A stretch of 54,769 bases of DNA from a bacterium (GTDB lineage: Bacteria; Moduliflexota; Moduliflexia; Moduliflexales; JAUQPW01), in the NCBI GenBank assembly GCA_030550175.1, contig JAUQPW010000025.1, positions 1-54,769 of the forward strand, given 5' to 3'. A model generated the notes under the pieces. It did no database searches and was not told where the DNA came from. It saw nothing but the letters and a program-made list of their open reading frames with translations. How positions within the stretch are numbered: position 1 is the first letter of the stretch; the number at the start of each line of letters is the position of its first letter. Below, piece by piece: positions 51,107 through 54,769 of the stretch. The translations under genes were made by a program, and so were the position numbers.

Positions 51107-52923
51107 GATTTATCCGTTGCTGTTGGCTGTTCGTTGTCCGTAGCCCGCGGCTGGTTGTTTAATACCGGGTGTCCAGAGTCTACCCTGACCGACGGCGGAT
51201 AACGGACAGCAGATGCCTGCATCTCATACAACCGGGTATAAATCCCATTTAGTTTCAGAAGTTCCTCGTGGGTTCCTTCCTCGACGATTCGCCCATGATC
51301 CAGGACCAGGATTTTATGGGCATGTTGAATGGTAGACAGGCGATGGGCGATAATCAAGGTTGTACGGTCTCGCATGAGATTACCCAAAGCTTCCTGGACC
51401 ACTCTTTCAGATTCTCCATCCAGGGAAGAGGTTGCTTCGTCCAGGATCATGATGGGAGGGTTCTTGAGAATGGCCCGGGCGATGGCAATCCGTTGTCGTT
51501 CCCCCCCGGAAAGCCTGAGTCCCCTCTCTCCGATGACGGTCTGGTAGCCTTCCGGAAGTTTCATAATGAACTCATGGGCACAGGCTGCCTTGGCTGCCTG
51601 TATGACCTCTTCCAGGGAAGCTTCGGGAACCCCGTAAGCGATATTGTTTTGGACCGTATCATCGAAGAGGATCACATCTTGAGTCACCAGACCGATCTGC
51701 TGTCTTAAGGATTTGAGGGTCACTCGGCTGATATCCACCCCATCGATTCGAATAGTTCCCGAGGTCGGGTCATAAAATCGGGGCAAAAGATTCAAAAGGG
51801 TTGTTTTACCCACACCACTTACACCGACAAAAGCGGTAATCTCACCGGCTCGGGCCTGGAAATGGATGTTTTTTAAAACCGGCAAGTCTTCATATTGAAA
51901 AGAAACATCTTCATAAACGATATCTCCTTTAACAGGGGGTAACTCAATGGCATCGGCGGCTTCCAGGATATCCGGTTGGGTATCCAGAACTTCAAAAACC
52001 CTTTCAGCGGCTGCCATGGCCTGTTGAATTTTGTTATTCGTTCGGCTTATTTTTTTGATCGGTTCATATAGCATGAGAAGGGCGGTCATAAAAGAGAAAA
52101 AGGTTCCCGGACTTGTAATCCCGTGAATAACCTCATAACCCCCATACCACATCACTCCGGCTACTCCCAGTCCTCCCAACAATTCCGAGACAGAAGAAGA
52201 AGTTGCATGAATCCGGGCAGATTTCATAGCCATATGAAAATAATCCTCTATAATTCGGGCGAAACGAGCACTTTCCCTTTCTTCTGCACAAAAAGCCTTT
52301 ACAATATGAATTCCCGAGATTTTCTCCTGAAGAACGTGGGTAATATCCGCCATCTTCATCTGAGTGGCTCGGGTTATTTTCCGAACTTTTTGACCAAATT
52401 GGGTAATAAATAAAAAACCTAAGGGAAGGACTGAAAGAGAAATCAGTGCCAGTAACCAGTGTCGATAGAAAATCACCCCTAACAATCCAAGGATGGTAAA
52501 TCCGTCCCGGATCAAGTCGGCCAGCATATGAGAGACTACTACATGGAGGAGCGTTACATCGTTGGTAATTCGGGAGATCAAAATTCCGGTGGAGGTTTTA
52601 GAAAAGTATCGAAGGGATAAAAATTGAATATGGTGAAAGAGCTGGTTACGTAATTTCAGAATGACCTTTTCACCGGCATAAGCGATCAACGTCGCCTGCC
52701 CATAAGCGAAGAGACCTTTTAAGCCCAGGAGAACGATGACTACAATGGGAATGATCAGTAACATAAACTGATCTTTGTTGGCAAAGATATCATCCACCAC
52801 ATTTTTTACAATCAAAGCCGAGACTGCCGTGCAGAGGGCCACCAGGGCCGAACAGATCATCGATCCTAAGATCCACTTCCAGTAGGGTATGGCGTAAGAG
52901 AGCAAACGTTTATAAAGTTCCAT
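51103..52923 (-). CDS. msbA: Lipid A export ABC transporter (MsbA-like)
   Basis: A 606-residue half-transporter. Residues 1-310 are the exporter membrane domain with six helices. Residues from about 335 are the ATPase with Walker A VGVSGVGKTTLLN, signature LSGGERQRIAIARAI, Walker B MILDEATSSLD and H-loop AHRLSTI. It flips lipid A-core (or another large lipid) and is followed by a core glycosyltransferase, supporting MsbA. The family normally ends soon after LYEMQ. Here about 37 more residues, encoded by a CCGTTGTC-type repeat (51111-51213), form a probably disordered tail. Promoter at 52984-53012. Confidence 0.9.
   Translation of the reverse strand: MELYKRLLSYAIPYWKWILGSMICSALVALCTAVSALIVKNVVDDIFANKDQFMLLIIPIVVIVLLGLKGLFAYGQATLIAYAGEKVILKLRNQLFHHIQFLSLRYFSKTSTGILISRITNDVTLLHVVVSHMLADLIRDGFTILGLLGVIFYRHWLLALISLSVLPLGFLFITQFGQKVRKITRATQMKMADITHVLQEKISGIHIVKAFCAEERESARFARIIEDYFHMAMKSARIHATSSSVSELLGGLGVAGVMWYGGYEVIHGITSPGTFFSFMTALLMLYEPIKKISRTNNKIQQAMAAAERVFEVLDTQPDILEAADAIELPPVKGDIVYEDVSFQYEDLPVLKNIHFQARAGEITAFVGVSGVGKTTLLNLLPRFYDPTSGTIRIDGVDISRVTLKSLRQQIGLVTQDVILFDDTVQNNIAYGVPEASLEEVIQAAKAACAHEFIMKLPEGYQTVIGERGLRLSGGERQRIAIARAILKNPPIMILDEATSSLDGESERVVQEALGNLMRDRTTLIIAHRLSTIQHAHKILVLDHGRIVEEGTHEELLKLNGIYTRLYEMQASAVRYPPSVRVDSGHPVLNNQPRATDNEQPTATDKS
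51111..51213. repeat. CCGTTGTCC-type repeat forming the 3' end of msbA
   Basis: Left part GTTCGTTGTCCGTAGCCCGC and right part CGGCGGATAACGGACAGCAG carry the CCGTTGTCC/GGATAACGG words of the element at 39721-39848 in inverted orientation. It lies wholly within the msbA reading frame and supplies its last codons. Confidence 0.65.
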
Positions 52924-52983
52924 GGTTCTATCTTGTTTTTCCCTTTAAAGATCGAATGTTTTCCTTTTTTGAACAACAATAAA

Positions 52984-53012
52984 ACTATAACGGTTCCAAA
53001 GGAATTTGTCCA
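52984..53012 (-). promoter_or_regulatory. msbA promoter
   Basis: TGGACA (53012-53007), 17-base spacer, TATAGT (52989-52984); each hexamer matches the sigma-70 consensus at five of six positions. The start is about 55 bases before the ATG. Confidence 0.55.
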
Positions 53013-53212
53013 GGTTTAAGTTCCTTGAAAAGACGGAAGAATCCCGGTTATCCCTTGTGAAAGAATTATCTACAAGGGGAATCTCAAGTCCACAAAATCC
53101 TTGGGAGGTAACGTCATCTCCCCGTTAAAGCGTCCTGTAACTACAGAGAAGGCGATCCCCCTGCAAGGAAGCAACATTTTTATAGAGGGATCGACCTAAT
53201 TTCACAAAAGCC

Positions 53213-53241
53213 TTGACGAAAAGAGGAGAACTCACCATAAT
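53213..53241 (+). promoter_or_regulatory. Promoter of the sigma-54 activator gene
   Basis: TTGACG (53213-53218), 17-base spacer, CATAAT (53236-53241). The rest of the 364-base divergent gap (52924-53287) holds the msbA promoter and no gene. Confidence 0.6.
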
Positions 53242-53287
53242 GAAAATCACAACATCAGGTTTATTTTAACATCAAAAGGGGGAGTTT

Positions 53288-54733
53288 ATGTCAAGGGTTA
53301 TTATTATAGGCGCCGGAAAAGGGGGAAAAGCTTTATTGGAAATGTTCCATGGAGATTCCGGAGTGACCATTGTAGGGGTTGCCGATATCAATCCCCATGC
53401 TCCAGGGATAGAATTGGCCAGAAAATTAGGCATCCCGGTCACCACCGATTATCGCAAGCTCTTGAAGAGTGAAGAGATCGATTTAATTATCAACGTAACA
53501 GGCAATCCCCAGTTGGATAAAGAGATTTATGCACACAAACCAGAGGGAGCCGAAATTATGGGTGGCGTCAGTGCCAAATTCATGTGGGATCTGATTGAAG
53601 TACAGAAACGAAAGGATGAGCTTCTTTTGGAGGAACGAAAAAAGAAAGAAGAATTAGAATACAAATACAAATTAATGTTAAGGGAGCTGGCTTCCAAGTC
53701 TGAGAGCGAGTTTATCATCGGCAACAATCCCAAGATGAAAGAGATTGGAGAGTTAATCCTCAAGGTAGCTCCGACGCCGACCACCGTACTCATTCGAGGG
53801 GAGAGTGGTACCGGGAAGGAGCTGATTGCCCGGGCCATTCACAAATACAGTCATCTCAAGGACAAGCCTCTGGTCACGGTAAACTGTACGGCGTTAACTC
53901 CGACTCTCATGGAGAGTGAGCTTTTCGGCCATAAAAAGGGATCTTTTACCGGGGCCATTAAAGACAAGATCGGGTTATTTGAGAAAGCCGATGGAGGAAC
54001 TATTTTTCTGGATGAAATTGGCGATATGAACATGGCCATGCAGTCGAAGTTGTTGCGGGTCCTTCAGGCCGGAGAGATCAAAGCCGTTGGAGATGTCACC
54101 ACGAAGAAGGTCAAAGTTCGGATTATCGCGGCTACCAACCGAAACTTAGAAGAAGCTATTGAAAAGGGAGAGTTTCGGGAAGACCTTTTCTATCGGTTTA
54201 ACACGTTTACGATATTTGTACCTCCCTTACGGGAGCGGGTGGAAGATATACCTACTCTGGCGTATCATTTTCTCCGGAAGGCAGAAGCCAAAGTTAACAA
54301 GAAGGTTGAAAAGATCTCCCCCGAAGCCATGGAATACTTGAAAAGTTATCACTGGCCTGGAAACCTTCGTGAGTTAGAAAATATCATCGAGCGGGCGGTT
54401 GTTTTAACCTTATCTACCCAGATCGAAGTTGGCCATCTCCCCCTTCATATCCAGGAAAAGAGACCGAAGCTGAACATCCAGGAAGGATTCATGAAGGCCA
54501 AAGAAAGGGCCATTGCCGAGTTTGAACGAGAATCCCTTATCCGATATCTTTCTGAAACCAACGGGAACATCTCCAGGGCTGCCCAAAAAGCTCAGATCCC
54601 CCGTCGAACCTTTCACCGCCTGTTGGCAAAACATGGCATCTCAGCCGTAGAATTTAAACTACAAAAAAAGTATGAATATTTTATGTTTTTTGTACAAAAA
54701 GCAAAGAGATATTACTACAAGAAGTCAAAGTAA
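53288..54733 (+). CDS. Sigma-54-dependent transcriptional activator with N-terminal Rossmann-like domain
   Basis: A 481-residue regulator in three parts. Residues 1-100 form a nucleotide-binding-like Rossmann domain (VIIIGAGKGGKAL, residues 4-16; VADINPHAPG; LIINVTGNP). A coiled coil covers about 103-135. The AAA+ domain follows with Walker A GESGTGKE (171-178), the sigma-54 loop GSFTGA (218-223, where GAFTGA is usual) and Walker B GGTIFLDEIGD. A Fis-type helix-turn-helix (GNISRAAQKAQIPRRTFHRLL) and a basic 25-residue tail end the protein. The usual receiver, PAS or GAF input is replaced by a dinucleotide-binding fold, suggesting sensing of NAD(P)H or a CoA-like ligand. GGGGGAG precedes the ATG. 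Target promoters are unknown. Confidence 0.9.
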   Translation: MSRVIIIGAGKGGKALLEMFHGDSGVTIVGVADINPHAPGIELARKLGIPVTTDYRKLLKSEEIDLIINVTGNPQLDKEIYAHKPEGAEIMGGVSAKFMWDLIEVQKRKDELLLEERKKKEELEYKYKLMLRELASKSESEFIIGNNPKMKEIGELILKVAPTPTTVLIRGESGTGKELIARAIHKYSHLKDKPLVTVNCTALTPTLMESELFGHKKGSFTGAIKDKIGLFEKADGGTIFLDEIGDMNMAMQSKLLRVLQAGEIKAVGDVTTKKVKVRIIAATNRNLEEAIEKGEFREDLFYRFNTFTIFVPPLRERVEDIPTLAYHFLRKAEAKVNKKVEKISPEAMEYLKSYHWPGNLRELENIIERAVVLTLSTQIEVGHLPLHIQEKRPKLNIQEGFMKAKERAIAEFERESLIRYLSETNGNISRAAQKAQIPRRTFHRLLAKHGISAVEFKLQKKYEYFMFFVQKAKRYYYKKSK

Positions 54734-54769
54734 AGCATGAATTAAAGAGTTATTAAACCGCTTACAAAG

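Overview
This 54.8-kb window is chromosomal DNA from a Gram-negative (diderm, LPS-bearing) bacterium. Evidence for this is the gene content: lptE, msbA, a Wzm/Wzt-type O-polysaccharide exporter, an O-antigen ligase-like protein, a heptosyltransferase-like protein and a Tol system. The gene order leuS-lptE-holA-rpsT and the abundant short palindromic repeats would suit an uncultured lineage near NC10/Methylomirabilota, Tectomicrobia, Nitrospirota or the former Deltaproteobacteria. That placement is a guess; no rRNA or other decisive marker is present.

Region 1 (1-19.0 kb, all minus strand) is a surface-polysaccharide cluster. It opens, in transcription order, with a NusG-paralogue antiterminator (18527-19042). 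It then holds three DegT-type sugar aminotransferases, an ABC-2 exporter pair (wzm, wzt), a hexapeptide acyltransferase, a Gfo/Idh oxidoreductase, a GNAT-like acyltransferase, a sugar N-formyltransferase, a sulfotransferase, three methyltransferase-like proteins, a cupin and several glycosyltransferases. Many neighbours overlap by ATGA, implying translational coupling. One glycosyltransferase (1502-2711) is frameshifted. Upstream lie a FecR-domain secreted protein and an outer-membrane beta-barrel (19.2-22.1 kb), probably part of the same envelope programme.

Region 2 (22.3-39.7 kb, mostly plus) is housekeeping: leuS, lptE, holA, rpsT (minus), a large TPR-HEAT protein, tolQ-tolR-tolA/tonB-tolB-cpoB without pal, and gcvT-gcvPA-gcvPB without gcvH.

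Region 3 (39.8-47.8 kb) has a TRAP transporter (dctP plus a fused dctQM), a TlpA-like thioredoxin, a B12-binding radical SAM protein with an adjacent geranylgeranyl-reductase-type flavoprotein, and a YceI protein. It also holds a short glutaredoxin/GST-N protein whose CxxC motif begins with an in-frame TGA followed by a hairpin with the geometry of a bacterial SECIS. This is a probable selenoprotein that conventional ORF calling misses.

Region 4 (48.1-54.8 kb) has an O-antigen ligase, a family-9 glycosyltransferase and msbA (minus strand), then a divergent sigma-54 activator with an N-terminal Rossmann-like domain.

A second theme is invasion by small palindromic repeats of several families. 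They fill most intergenic gaps. In at least four places they appear to have entered coding sequence: the N-terminus of the TolA/TonB protein, a 24-nt tandem insert in gcvPB, the C-terminal tail of msbA, and the split between the N and C domains of the GST-like gene. A separate element of about 165 bp is present in three copies. No tRNA, rRNA, CRISPR array, transposase or phage gene was seen.
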